In this document: in pieces, positions 28,835 to 36,620 of the stretch
Layout: the number at the start of each line of letters is the position of its first letter
Position numbering within the stretch: position 1 is the stretch's first letter
Origin: Cyanophora paradoxa
Lineage: Eukaryota; Glaucocystophyceae; Cyanophorales; Cyanophoraceae
DNA length: 39,690 bases
Assembly (NCBI GenBank): GCA_004431415.1
Contig: QPMI01000486.1
Span: 1 to 39,690, forward strand
Direction: 5' to 3'
The notes under the pieces: model-generated
Seen by the model: the letters and a program-made list of their open reading frames with translations, nothing else
Told to the model about the DNA's origin: nothing
Database searches by the model: none
Position numbers and translations under genes: made by a program

Positions 28835-29161
28835 TGTGAATCAATCGGAAAATTTAAAGTGTAACGGGTGTTAGTTATGGTTTGTTGTTTTTTATGGATT
28901 CAATCGAGAAATATGGGTATATTGGGTGTATCATCGGGAATCTCTCGTTGTTACTGAATGTCGTAAATAAAATGCGGTAAAATTTGGGTGTAATGCATAT
29001 AACTTCGATTGATTAGATTTTAGATATAACTTCGATTAAATAAAATAGATTGTGACTGAGGCTTACTGAGATTTACTGAGATTGGGGATTGGGTTACTGG
29101 GAATCATGCGGATATTGCTTGAAGGGGCAAATTATATTGGGGTAATTTTTGGGTGTAATGC
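28835..29161. repeat. Right terminal region of inner element
   Basis: Gene-free. The exact inverted copy of the left terminus lies at 28984-29006; a 13-bp copy of its core is at the very end (29149-29161). Both are preceded by a GGTAA-x-TTTGGGTG block, so the terminal motif is duplicated about 165 bp apart. ATATAACTTCGATT also occurs twice (about 28998 and 29023). Several TACTGAGATT-type short repeats lie between. Confidence 0.65.
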
Positions 29162-29902
29162 TCACAGCTCAGCTTTTGTAGCTTCCTTTGGTTTATCGAC
29201 CGCAAAGGCTGACATGGTGTCTACTTCCACCCACTTGGTGGGGCGATCGAAACATTGCACCAGGAAAAAGCCATCGTGCATGCCCTCTTTTTCGCAATCA
29301 ATGAACTTAGTGAACACCACATTCTTATCGACATCGTGCTTTGATTTGCTTTGAGCGTCCAAAGCTTCGCCTTTGCAGCAACGGAGGCAGATCAGGTTTT
29401 GAGTTGTTCCATAAACGCCACTATCGAACTCGACATTTTTGATGAGACCCATCGCTTTAAAAAGCTTTGGAATGTCTTCGTGGCGGCAGACCAGATCGGT
29501 AAATACGAAATGCCCGGAAATCTTGAACTTAGTGACATTCTCTTTGATTAAATGAACCCGGCGATGGCGAACAGCAACCGCAATTGTAGATCCCGACAGG
29601 GTTTGCAATTTCTTGCGCATTTCCCTGATGATCTCTTCGGCTTCCTTATAGTTGTCGGCTACATCAGGTTTCAGATCAACGAACTTGTCCAGATCCAGAT
29701 AAACACGAGTCACTTGATCAGGTTGTATGCATTCCGCCCATGTAGGATAGGTCATATTGTCCCGTTTCTTTGAGTTATTGATGCGCTCAATAATTTCATC
29801 ATCGGTTAACTCAACCAAATTAGACGTATTGCGAGAACCAGTCAGACATTTCAGAAAGGTGCCCTTGACATTAGAGAATGCGAATTTCGTGATAGCGTCC
29901 AT
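29162..29902 (-). CDS. AEP primase half of a split primase-helicase
   Basis: Makes RNA/DNA primers for viral replication. ATG 29902 and 246 residues. The archaeo-eukaryotic primase motifs are in order: D-x-D in RVYLDLDKFVD (about residue 70), S-x-H in KISGHFVFTD (about 128), and the h-D motif in VEFDSGVYGTTQNL (about 157), followed by CLRCCKG. In D5-type proteins this domain is fused to a PriCT-2 domain and SF3 helicase. Here the frame ends in TGA (29162-29164) exactly where the inner element begins; the last codons (Thr-Lys-Ala-Glu) match Thr-Lys-Pro-Glu at the 5' edge of the helicase half at 17898. A strong early-type box lies upstream. Confidence 0.8.
   Translation of the reverse strand: MDAITKFAFSNVKGTFLKCLTGSRNTSNLVELTDDEIIERINNSKKRDNMTYPTWAECIQPDQVTRVYLDLDKFVDLKPDVADNYKEAEEIIREMRKKLQTLSGSTIAVAVRHRRVHLIKENVTKFKISGHFVFTDLVCRHEDIPKLFKAMGLIKNVEFDSGVYGTTQNLICLRCCKGEALDAQSKSKHDVDKNVVFTKFIDCEKEGMHDGFFLVQCFDRPTKWVEVDTMSAFAVDKPKEATKAEL
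29168..29180 (+). repeat. Candidate target-site duplication, right
   Basis: CTCAGCTTTTGTA, the partner of 17886-17898. It lies inside the primase reading frame just outside the inner element. Confidence 0.5.
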
Positions 29903-29975
29903 CTTCTCTGTTTTACTCTAAGCGGAGAAAATATTTTTCAGGTTGTTCATTTTTTGCGCATTATCCTTAAATCCC
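29903..29975 (-). promoter_or_regulatory. Early-type upstream box of primase
   Basis: Minus strand: GGGATTTAAGGATAATG, about 25 bases, AAAATATTTTCTCCGCTTAG, AGTAAAACAG, ATG. Same two parts as 11470-11540 and 30343-30414. The shared box ties the PolB side (9-15 kb) and the primase side (30 kb) to one regulatory system. Confidence 0.65.
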
Positions 29976-30048
29976 TTTACAGTTTTTTCCCGATGATAAA
30001 ATCGATTAGCATCGGGGCAATCGATAGTATGGTAAGGAGCTTCCCGAT

Positions 30049-30342
30049 TTACATCGGAAAGCCGCACGAAAAATAAGGAATGCGCTCAGCGGCAATCGAG
30101 AGTTTGCGTTTTCTAATACTTACGGGGCGCCCCCGCTTTCCCATATGGCTTCCCTCCTCGGCTTTGCGACGATAATACGATTCCAAAGCCATCTTCTTCT
30201 TGAATTCGCGATATTCGGGATCCTCGTTATACCGATTCCGCATTTTGATGATTTCACGGATCCGATAATTAAGTCCGTCGCCTTTCTTCATGTCCTCAGT
30301 GACAAGCTTTGCCTCAATATTTACAGCAGCGATGGTGGTCAT
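30049..30342 (-). CDS. Small AT-hook protein, 97 aa
   Basis: Intact ORF, ATG 30342. It contains a basic RMRNRY-type region (IIKMRNRYNEDPEYREFKKK) and an AT-hook, KRGRPVSIRKRK (residues about 70-82). It resembles the 85-aa protein of the inner element (23398-23655) in length and order. Probably binds AT-rich DNA to organise or regulate the genome. It is preceded by AAATATTTTCTCCGCTTATA and the TTTAAAGAAGAAAT box. Confidence 0.6.
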   Translation of the reverse strand: MTTIAAVNIEAKLVTEDMKKGDGLNYRIREIIKMRNRYNEDPEYREFKKKMALESYYRRKAEEGSHMGKRGRPVSIRKRKLSIAAERIPYFSCGFPM

Positions 30343-30414
30343 CTTTTCGTTCCTTACTATAAGCGGAGAAAATATTTTATCAGTCGTATTTCCTATTTCT
30401 TCTTTAAATCATTT
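30343..30414 (-). promoter_or_regulatory. Early-type upstream box of AT-hook gene
   Basis: Minus strand: AAAATGATTTAAAGAAGAA, about 25 bases, AAAATATTTTCTCCGCTTAT, AGTAAGGAAC, ATG. It overlaps the 3' end of the 46-aa gene. Confidence 0.65.
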
Positions 30415-30533
30415 TCTGAGCTGTCATTTTTTGTGATCGAAGCGAGTTCTTCTCTACGTTTTTTAATAGCGACTTCCAATGCGTATTGCGCGCGTTTCCT
30501 GTATAGGATCGCGTAGAGATCGGGGTCGGGCAT
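30393..30533 (-). CDS. Very small basic protein, 46 aa
   Basis: ATG 30533 to TAG 30393-30395, encoding MPDPDLYAILYRKRAQYALE followed by a Lys/Arg/Glu-rich helix. Upstream, on its strand, AACTATTTTCGCGTTAAATAG resembles a weaker form of the early-type box. It is embedded in a row of closely spaced leftward genes. Function unknown. Confidence 0.4.
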   Translation of the reverse strand: MPDPDLYAILYRKRAQYALEVAIKKRREELASITKNDSSENDLKKK

Positions 30534-30560
30534 TCGATACTATTTAACGCGAAAATAGTT

Positions 30561-30881
30561 TCAGCGATCGTATTCGCCCAAATAAAGCGGATTTATTGGC
30601 GGATACGGGGAATCAACGCGAAAATGACCTTCCACGGAATTAGGGCACGAGCGGCGTCTTATATAGGATACTTGCACGTCTTCTATTGCTGTCTGTGGGA
30701 CTATATTGGAGTTCGCAGGCACAGGCGAGGGCGATCGAGATCGGGGACGATCGTGATTATCGCTGTGGTTGGAATATACAGATGATCGCCTACCTCCATT
30801 ATCCTCGTCCGAAATGTCAAACTCTACGGTTGTGTCGCAGCATCCGGACTTACAGTGAGATATGAAATGCAGGTGAAACAT
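30561..30881 (-). CDS. Ser/Arg-rich protein, about 106 aa
   Basis: ATG 30881 is chosen because the upstream extension of the frame has no protein-like character. The N-terminus has a His/Cys cluster (MFHLHFISHCKSGCC), then acidic (VEFDISDEDN) and Ser/Arg/Pro-rich sequence (DRPRSRSPSPVPA), like phosphorylatable regulatory proteins. Its start is 4 bases from the start of a rightward gene at 30886, leaving no room for a promoter between them, so one of the two starts may be wrong. Confidence 0.4.
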   Translation of the reverse strand: MFHLHFISHCKSGCCDTTVEFDISDEDNGGRRSSVYSNHSDNHDRPRSRSPSPVPANSNIVPQTAIEDVQVSYIRRRSCPNSVEGHFRVDSPYPPINPLYLGEYDR

Positions 30882-30885
30882 CTCA

Positions 30886-31137
30886 ATGCATTGTGTGATG
30901 AAATTCATCGACCCTAATATTGCACAACGTATTAAATATTGGAGAAAAGAAAAGGGAATGAGGGTGTTACTTGCTCGCCTGTTCCCATACGAATTAGTCG
31001 ACCTTATAATGGTGTTTGTGGAGCCGACCTGTCCCTTTTGCAAGGGAATTCATATTAAGACCCGCTCTAAATACGGGCGGATTCATTTATGTTTGAACGA
31101 CTTGCACATTAGAAGCGACGACGCCCACCGAACATAG
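30886..31137 (+). CDS. Small zinc-motif protein, 83 aa
   Basis: ATG 30886 (alternative 30898) to TAG 31135-31137. Features: a Lys/Arg-rich segment (IKYWRKEKGMRVLLARL), a hydrophobic segment (FPYELVDLIMVFVEP) and a Cys/His set (CPFCKGIHI ... RIHLCLN) that could bind zinc. It overlaps the 3' end of the leftward 31109-31780 gene by about 29 bp, convergently. Function unknown. Confidence 0.45.
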   Translation: MHCVMKFIDPNIAQRIKYWRKEKGMRVLLARLFPYELVDLIMVFVEPTCPFCKGIHIKTRSKYGRIHLCLNDLHIRSDDAHRT

Positions 31138-31780
31138 ATGACAGATTGGCACCCGGCTGTGCATGCACACCCGATGGGTTAACGAAACCGCCCGGCTTTG
31201 GTGCATTTTCAGCTATGACTGTCTCTTTTCTTTCGACTGTCTGAACATCGGGAACAGTTGCCCGCTTCTTTTCCATCTCCACTCGAACAGCTTGCTTAAT
31301 TAATTTGCGCTGTTTATAGTCCTTAGTGAAATCATCAAAGGCTCTCACAGTAGTGTCGTAGGTAGCTAAACGCGCTTCCAGAGCCCTAAACTTCTCCTCT
31401 AATTCCTGACCGACTTTCTCGCCCTTGGTCACATAGACAGATGCCCGCTTTTTAGGGGCTTCCATCGATGCAGGTAAAGCGGCTGTTGCTTCGGCTTTTA
31501 CCACCTTATTATCGGTTAGCTTTTCGCCTGTGAGCTGTGATTCGGCGAGGGATTGATCCGCCAGCTTTCTATCAGTGGAATCGACCGGCTCCCGCTTAGC
31601 ATCCACCTTTTGAGCACGCTCTGAAACCTTTGTATTCGGGTCAATCAGATCGAAATCTATTTGGTCAGAAGCGGCAGCACCGCCAGTGCGACCGGCATCC
31701 TCCGCAGGATTAATCTTGCCAGCGACAACAGCGCTTTGATCTTCCATTTGGATAGCTTTCCGCGAGTTCTTGGGTGGCAT
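31109..31780 (-). CDS. Charged virion-core-like protein, 223 aa
   Basis: Intact ORF, ATG 31780, preceded by AATAAATTTCTCGC (late-type). Acidic/basic low-complexity N-terminus, a coiled region (ELEEKFRALEARLATYDTTV, then DFTKDYKQRKLIKQAVR), and a Gly/Arg/Phe end (SSMFGGRRRF). It sits 23 bp from the ATPase on the same strand. The inner element has a comparable protein (24007-24753) in the capsid module. Inferred role: internal virion or assembly protein; family not recognised. Confidence 0.5.
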   Translation of the reverse strand: MPPKNSRKAIQMEDQSAVVAGKINPAEDAGRTGGAAASDQIDFDLIDPNTKVSERAQKVDAKREPVDSTDRKLADQSLAESQLTGEKLTDNKVVKAEATAALPASMEAPKKRASVYVTKGEKVGQELEEKFRALEARLATYDTTVRAFDDFTKDYKQRKLIKQAVRVEMEKKRATVPDVQTVERKETVIAENAPKPGGFVNPSGVHAQPGANLSSMFGGRRRF

Positions 31781-31803
31781 TTATCATTATGCGAGAAATT
31801 TAT

Positions 31804-32727
31804 TCAAAATTTACCCAATTTCTTTGCAAATTTTGGGCGGCGCTTTTCTTGGTATGCCAGCAATAGATTGGGGTCTTTAAGTAGGTCGGCTTCGATTATT
31901 CTTTTGGTGGATCGCTTTAAGGTGGCGACGTTTCCACTCACAGGTTTCGTTATATCGGTGGTTTGGGGTTGGTCGCCATTTACCTCTGTGGAGCTCTGTT
32001 TTACCGGCTGTTTACCAGCGGGCTTTATCTCTTCCACCGCTTTTTTAAAGAACCGCTTGAATTTATATTCGTCAGGCACCGGATCAGCCTTGCCCACAGA
32101 GAATTCCAGGCTATATTTCGAGTTGTCAATGCAGATAACCTGATAGCTGTGACTGTATTCGTTCATCACCTTCTCAAACCAATGCTTTTCGTATGGATTA
32201 AACTCGTCCTCAGCACTCTCCATCTCTTTTCTGTTGGGCAGCGAGAATAGAAAGATATATTCGGAGTTAACCCTAAGTGTCGGCGAAATCTTAGTGAGTT
32301 TTTGTGACAGAATCCACACAGATATGAATAAATGGCGCCCCGACGTGAATAGCTGATTTAATATAGGTTCACCTCTTCCTGACATCGAAAGACTTGGATT
32401 GTCAATGAAATCATCGAGTATGATTAACAGGTTACCGACTTTCTCCTTTTTCTTGATTCGCTCCTTGCGTTTCTGTATTATATTGTCGATCAGCTTATGA
32501 TCGAAATCCTCATACAAATACGATGTGACATTGTCATATTGATGGTTCCAGATCGTGGAAGCGAATATCATCACCGAATCTATCTTGTCCTCGTTGTGGT
32601 AAAGCAGGTATTTTAAGAATACTGACTTACCTACTCCCGTTTTTCCGACAGCAAGTAAACGGCAAGGGAATGAAAGACTTGCCGGGTCGAATTCCGCAAG
32701 ATCTTCTATACTCACGTTTCCAGTCAT
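31804..32727 (-). CDS. A32-type packaging ATPase of outer element
   Basis: Intact, 307 residues, ATG 32727. Walker A AVGKTGVGKSVFLKYLLYH (residues about 26-44), Walker B NLLIILDDFIDNPSLS (about 103-118), and the conserved region QKLTKISPTLRVNSEYIFLF. It has a C-terminal extension of about 60 residues absent from the inner ATPase (255 aa), rich in Lys/Ser/Thr and ending FAKKLGKF. TTTATTTTGTTTCTTATAAG upstream matches the inner ATPase's upstream element. Drives DNA packaging. Confidence 0.9.
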   Translation of the reverse strand: MTGNVSIEDLAEFDPASLSFPCRLLAVGKTGVGKSVFLKYLLYHNEDKIDSVMIFASTIWNHQYDNVTSYLYEDFDHKLIDNIIQKRKERIKKKEKVGNLLIILDDFIDNPSLSMSGRGEPILNQLFTSGRHLFISVWILSQKLTKISPTLRVNSEYIFLFSLPNRKEMESAEDEFNPYEKHWFEKVMNEYSHSYQVICIDNSKYSLEFSVGKADPVPDEYKFKRFFKKAVEEIKPAGKQPVKQSSTEVNGDQPQTTDITKPVSGNVATLKRSTKRIIEADLLKDPNLLLAYQEKRRPKFAKKLGKF

Positions 32728-32785
32728 ATTTGCTTTCCCTTATAAGAAACAAAATAAAAATAAGATCTTTGTATTTAGAACGACA

Positions 32786-33724
32786 TTAAGAATTTTTAAT
32801 AGCCCCATTAACATCTTTTTCGGTGTATGCAATTCGCAGCAGGGCAATACCATTTGTTGCACAGTATCTACTTTTGATACTATCGCGCAGTTTTGTCAAT
32901 TGTAGGTGCTCTTCCCCTCCAAAGAATGGAACGGCTTTGAAATGCTGAATTCCGTCATATTCGATTGCAATTTTAAGGCTTGGGATATAGAAGTCAAATC
33001 TAAGACAGTTTTGCAGTTTACAGTCTTCGAATGTGTGTTGTGTTTCAAAATCTAGACCAATATCTTCGAGGACGTTTTGAATAATCATCTCTCCCTTCGA
33101 TAAGTTGCAAGATGGACACCCAGCCCCTTCCAAATGTGAGTTTGGAGTTTGATCGAATTCTTTACCACATGAGCATATTATAGTTACTTTTGTTGCAGAA
33201 GTTTCATATGTAACCTTTCTATAATCATATCTATTTCCATGGATTGCATTTGCTCGCTCAATAAACTCATCAGTAGTTAAACGAAGAGCTTCTGAACTTT
33301 GTTTTCGTCCACAGTCAGGACATCCATTTTTTATATGGATGTGGTTTCGAGGAGAGACATCGAATAACAGCCCACATCCGTTACATTTGAGCTTGACCTT
33401 GTCTTTCATTGTTTCAAACTCCACAAGGCTGTAATCATATTTATCTCCATGTATTTCTTTGGATCGTTCAATAAAGCCTTCCTTAGTAACACGGTGTGCT
33501 TGCTTGGATACCCCATCTTTCCGATTGCACGAATTGCATCCCTGACCATAGATATGTTTTGCAGGCGCTTGCAAGAACTCGCAATTACATTTCTTACAGA
33601 TAATTGTGATTTTCGTGTAACAGCCTGAGTAATTCGCTTTGGAATAATCGTAACGCCCTTCTCCATGAACTTCATTGGCTTTCTGAATGAATGTCTCCTG
33701 AGTGTAAGGTTTTCCCATCGGCAT
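32786..33724 (-). CDS. Zinc-ribbon, PD-(D/E)xK-type endonuclease, 312 aa
   Basis: Intact ORF, ATG 33724. Three tandem repeats of about 70 residues, each with VHG-x-x-YDYS and CxxC...CxxC (CKKCNCEF / CNSC; CNGCGLLF / CPDC; CSCGKEF / CPSC), are followed by a C-terminal endonuclease-like domain (FDFYIPSLKIAIEYDGIQHF) with the D...E-x-D pattern of very-short-patch-repair-type enzymes. Such proteins are known as freestanding homing-type nucleases in phages and large DNA viruses. It sits between the ATPase and MCP genes and is intact where the MCP is broken. Its upstream region (AAAACTACTTAAAGAAAAGG, ATAGAGTAAAGG) is closer to the inner element's boxes than to the outer ones, consistent with being a passenger. 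Confidence 0.75.
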   Translation of the reverse strand: MPMGKPYTQETFIQKANEVHGEGRYDYSKANYSGCYTKITIICKKCNCEFLQAPAKHIYGQGCNSCNRKDGVSKQAHRVTKEGFIERSKEIHGDKYDYSLVEFETMKDKVKLKCNGCGLLFDVSPRNHIHIKNGCPDCGRKQSSEALRLTTDEFIERANAIHGNRYDYRKVTYETSATKVTIICSCGKEFDQTPNSHLEGAGCPSCNLSKGEMIIQNVLEDIGLDFETQHTFEDCKLQNCLRFDFYIPSLKIAIEYDGIQHFKAVPFFGGEEHLQLTKLRDSIKSRYCATNGIALLRIAYTEKDVNGAIKNS

Positions 33725-33775
33725 TTTTGATCTTTCCTTCCCTTTACTCTATGTATTTGCCTTTTCTTTAAGTAG
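33725..33775 (-). promoter_or_regulatory. Upstream box of endonuclease gene, inner type
   Basis: Minus strand: AAAACTACTTAAAGAAAAGG then ATACATAGAGTAAAGGGAAG. AACTACTTAAAGA is identical to the box of the inner 85-aa gene (23656-23705). Confidence 0.55.
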
Positions 33776-33829
33776 TTTTCCTATGGAAACCGTCAGAAAA
33801 ATGACATCAAATTTTGCCCGCGAGATTCC

Positions 33830-35274
33830 TCATGCCGATATTCTACTGAGACCGTTGGCATTCATTACAAGAATATTGTGGCAGTAAGCCGAGATCTGAA
33901 CACCGACCTTTGTCCAGGTGGCGAGGGGTGTGCCATTGGGTGTGAGGATTAGGAAGCTCGACGCTGATTGTGTTAGATCGACGTAGCCAGTCGCCTTCTC
34001 ACCTTTGAGCGCCGCTTTACCATCGAGAGCAAAGCAGAAGCCAGTGTAAATGGGGCGCTTGTTGCTATCGATCCAGTTGGTCATCTTGAATTTATCGGCG
34101 AGCTCCATAGCCGCGGATTGCAGCGGGACACCAGTGTTAGAATATAGGTAATTGTTGTTATTTAGAACTTGCATCACGACATTATCATCGAAGGCAAGGT
34201 GCGGACAGTAGAGTGCCCTCCTTTATTATCGCCCAGTGTGTTTTCGTCGCGAACCTTGACAACAAGTGCGTAAACGAGTCCCGAAATTTGAGATAGTGAC
34301 AGGCGCAGACCAGAGCCGAGAGCAAGACCGGTATAATCCGCAAACTGAATATCAGTGTAGGGGATGGCGATGCCAGAGGTCTTAACACGAGTAATGATTT
34401 CGCCCATCGTTTCCTCATCGATGTTAACAGCATCCATAATAATACGAGGGTCGTCATTTCCAGATTCGCAAGAGCAGGTGTAGGTGTGAGAGCCGCACTA
34501 TCGAAAATCGCAGTGGCATTAGGGTGAGCTAAGGTCTTAATATTTCCGAAAGCAGCCGCAACAGCAAGCGTCGTCTCGCCATCGGTCGAATTGGCAGCAG
34601 TAATTGCAGTCGTGTTATTCTGAGCGTAAACGCCAGGAACCGCCGCAGTTTCGAGCAGCGCAGGGGTTTGGAAATATACTTCGACCGCGATTTCGGATGG
34701 GAGCGCACCGATGGGCACGCCAGCATCGAGGAAGCTCGGAATTCGCATGGTAAAAATGCCACCGGCTTGGTTGCCGCCCTCCACCTTCGGTCCGAGATGC
34801 AGCCCATGCTTGCGCTTCTTTTGGTCGAATTCAGCCGGAGTGTTAGCCAGGAAAGCGTAATCTACCAGTCGCTCAGCGGGAATAATTTGCTCATACGACC
34901 CGTATTTAATGCTGACTCGCTGAACAAACGAGCCAGGAAGCCCGCGGACGAATCCAGTATTGAATAGATCAGCCGAGCAGTCAGCCGAGGTCTTGGCGAT
35001 GGCAGTCAGCGCCTTCGCCGATGGAATGGTAACTTGGAGGCTAATACCATTGCACCAATTGTAGCGAGGGAGATAGAAGACCACACGAGTGGTAGCACCA
35101 GTAGAGGAGAACAGATTGCCGGGATCCGCAATTGGAGCACCTCAACACGAGAAGGCTTGAATTGTTTATCAACGCCCACAATAAATCCGCGATCCAAAAG
35201 CATGCTCTTGTAATCCTCCGGGTTTCCAGGACGGATTTGAGCGTGAGGCGGCTAAGCGAGGTCGTGGGATCCAT
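33830..35274 (-). CDS. Major capsid protein of outer element, frameshifted
   Basis: ATG 35274 to TGA 33830-33832, about 480 residues after frame changes near 35215, 35130, 34440 and 34195. It forms the icosahedral shell. Visible: an N-terminal segment (MDPTTSLSRLTLKSVLE), FSSTGATTRVVFYLPRYN (compare YFDLPRKQ in the inner MCP), a beta-rich first domain, an Ala/Thr-rich insertion (AAVPGVYAQNNTTAITAANS), a second domain (IPYTDIQFADY, LSLSQISGLVYALVVKVRD), and the shared ending AYCHNILVMNANGLS. The start is preceded by AATAAATTTCTCAGC. Confidence 0.8.
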
Positions 35275-35310
35275 ATTTCGTTTTTATCTTCCGCTGAGAA
35301 ATTTATTTTA
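35275..35310 (-). promoter_or_regulatory. Late-type upstream box of outer MCP
   Basis: Minus strand: AAAATAAATTTCTCAGCGGA followed about 13 bases later by ATG. The same AATAAATTT-x-TC occurs before the 223-aa gene (31781-31800) and the inner core-like gene (24754-24780). Confidence 0.6.
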
Positions 35311-36593
35311 GAAGAACGGATTATTTTTTACAGCCACCCCGCTCAACGCATTCGTTAAATTGCCGCAATGCGGGTAGTCCTCATATAGCATTTTCGCGAA
35401 TCCCTTATTAACAATGCGCTGTAAATCGTCGTCGGGCTCATCCACTCCCATAGTAATTTCCAAAATGAATGTGTGCTCACAGCTTCCGAGGAAATACCTA
35501 TAACCGCTCTCCGTGAGAATTTGAACGGTTAAACTATCAAACGAAAGGCGGGTGTTAAAGTATTTCGTGAAAGCATCCGCCCCATAATTAATTAGCTCAG
35601 CATCCGCATAGGCTGTGCCTTTCGAAATCGGGATCTTAGCGAGGAATCCATTAGTAGCCTCGGTGCATGTCGTAAAAAGCGAGCAGTCCGGCTCTGTGAT
35701 CTTTAAAACTATTGCATTATCCGGTGTATAATCAGGGGCAGTGCCTCCGGCTATGCCTAAGACCAGAGCCGTCGAATTATAATTGCGGAATGCATCACCA
35801 GCTGAGTAAACGACACCGCTCCCAGCGAAGGCTGTGTAGCCCGATCCGTTGTATTGATCTATCATTATGTTCTCTCTGATCGATGTAAACCCGAGAAGAG
35901 TCATCGTGCGATAGGCGAGCACCTTTCTTTCATTCGCAGTAGACGAAGTGGCATTACTCGGACCATATTTAGTGAAAGCTATGTAGACATAATCACTCGA
36001 ATAAAAGCATATGGCATTTAATGTGCTCTCAAAACGGCATCTCACCACCGGGTAAAAGGTTCCCCCTGTCGATGCGTAGCTTGGATTAATTTTTGTGTCG
36101 ATCATATCCTTGATGTAGTTGCCAGTTCCATTTTTCGTTAAGATGTTATCGATTGCAGTGGCAAGGTCGGTTCCAGTCGAGTATGTGCCAGGAGGGATCG
36201 TAATTGCTACGTCTCTGTATCGGGTATATCTTCTGAAAGTGTTTAGGTAATCAGGCGGTATATAGTTGCCTTGGTCGCCGAAATCTATCGCTTTGTATGC
36301 TTCGTATATTGCAGTTGCCTGTGTTTCTCTTATTTCCGCAGTGGCACCATTGAGCTGACCGCTCGAAAATCGGTAAGGAAATGATATGAAAATTGTATTA
36401 GCATCATCGGCTTTCGTCTCCCGATTTCAGTATAGAATTGAGGGCTTGGAACCGTCGGAATCGTGTTGGAAAATTCGATCTGTCGCACAGCGATGCTCTT
36501 CACATTGTGGTATTGCTTTGGAAGGGTCACCTTATAGGAATGAGCCGAGCCCTCTGATCGATCACGGCTACTGATGCTGAGATACTCGCGCAT
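35308..36593 (-). CDS. Penton protein of outer element, one frameshift
   Basis: ATG 36593 to about 428 residues, one frame change near 36415. N-terminus REYLSISSRDRSEGSAHSYK, with SSRDR in the place of IDSRDR in the inner penton, then VTLPKQYHNVKSIAVRQIEF. The middle contains the ITIPPGTYSTGTDLATAIDN pattern, and the C-terminal part has HTFILEITMG before a short tail. All are typical of PLV pentons, which fill the twelve capsid vertices. It is divergent with the second penton-like gene (start 36621). Confidence 0.8.
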
Positions 36594-36620
36594 TTTATTC
36601 TTTATTAATAGGAAATAAAA
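36594..36620. promoter_or_regulatory. Divergent promoter between two penton-like genes
   Basis: Only 27 A/T-rich bases (containing TTATTCTTTATTAATAGG) separate the divergent ATGs at 36593 and 36621. They must serve both genes if both starts are right. Confidence 0.45.

Larger units (their letters stand above)
17899..29161. mobile_element. Inner integrated PLV, about 11.3 kb, nested in the outer element
   Basis: Bounded by inverted terminal sequences (17900-17922 against 28984-29006, and a shorter 13-bp match at 29149-29161). It carries a full set of viral genes: rve integrase right at the left terminus, TV-Pol/SF1-helicase/HNH fusion, basic coiled protein, small DNA-binding protein, core-like protein, penton, MCP, packaging ATPase, RING protein and an unknown gene. 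Left-arm genes run leftward (18-25.7 kb); MCP, ATPase and the last gene run rightward. It interrupts a primase-helicase gene whose halves lie at 16002-17898 and 29162-29902. The exact ends are uncertain by about 10 bp on the left and up to about 155 bp on the right, where the terminal motif occurs twice. Confidence 0.8.

Noticed and set aside
17886-29180. Primase and helicase as separate genes of two different elements
   Set aside because: The missing starts and stops fall exactly at the borders, the flanking duplication is in the same codon phase, and the order matches the normal domain order; an assembly artefact remains possible but needs read data.
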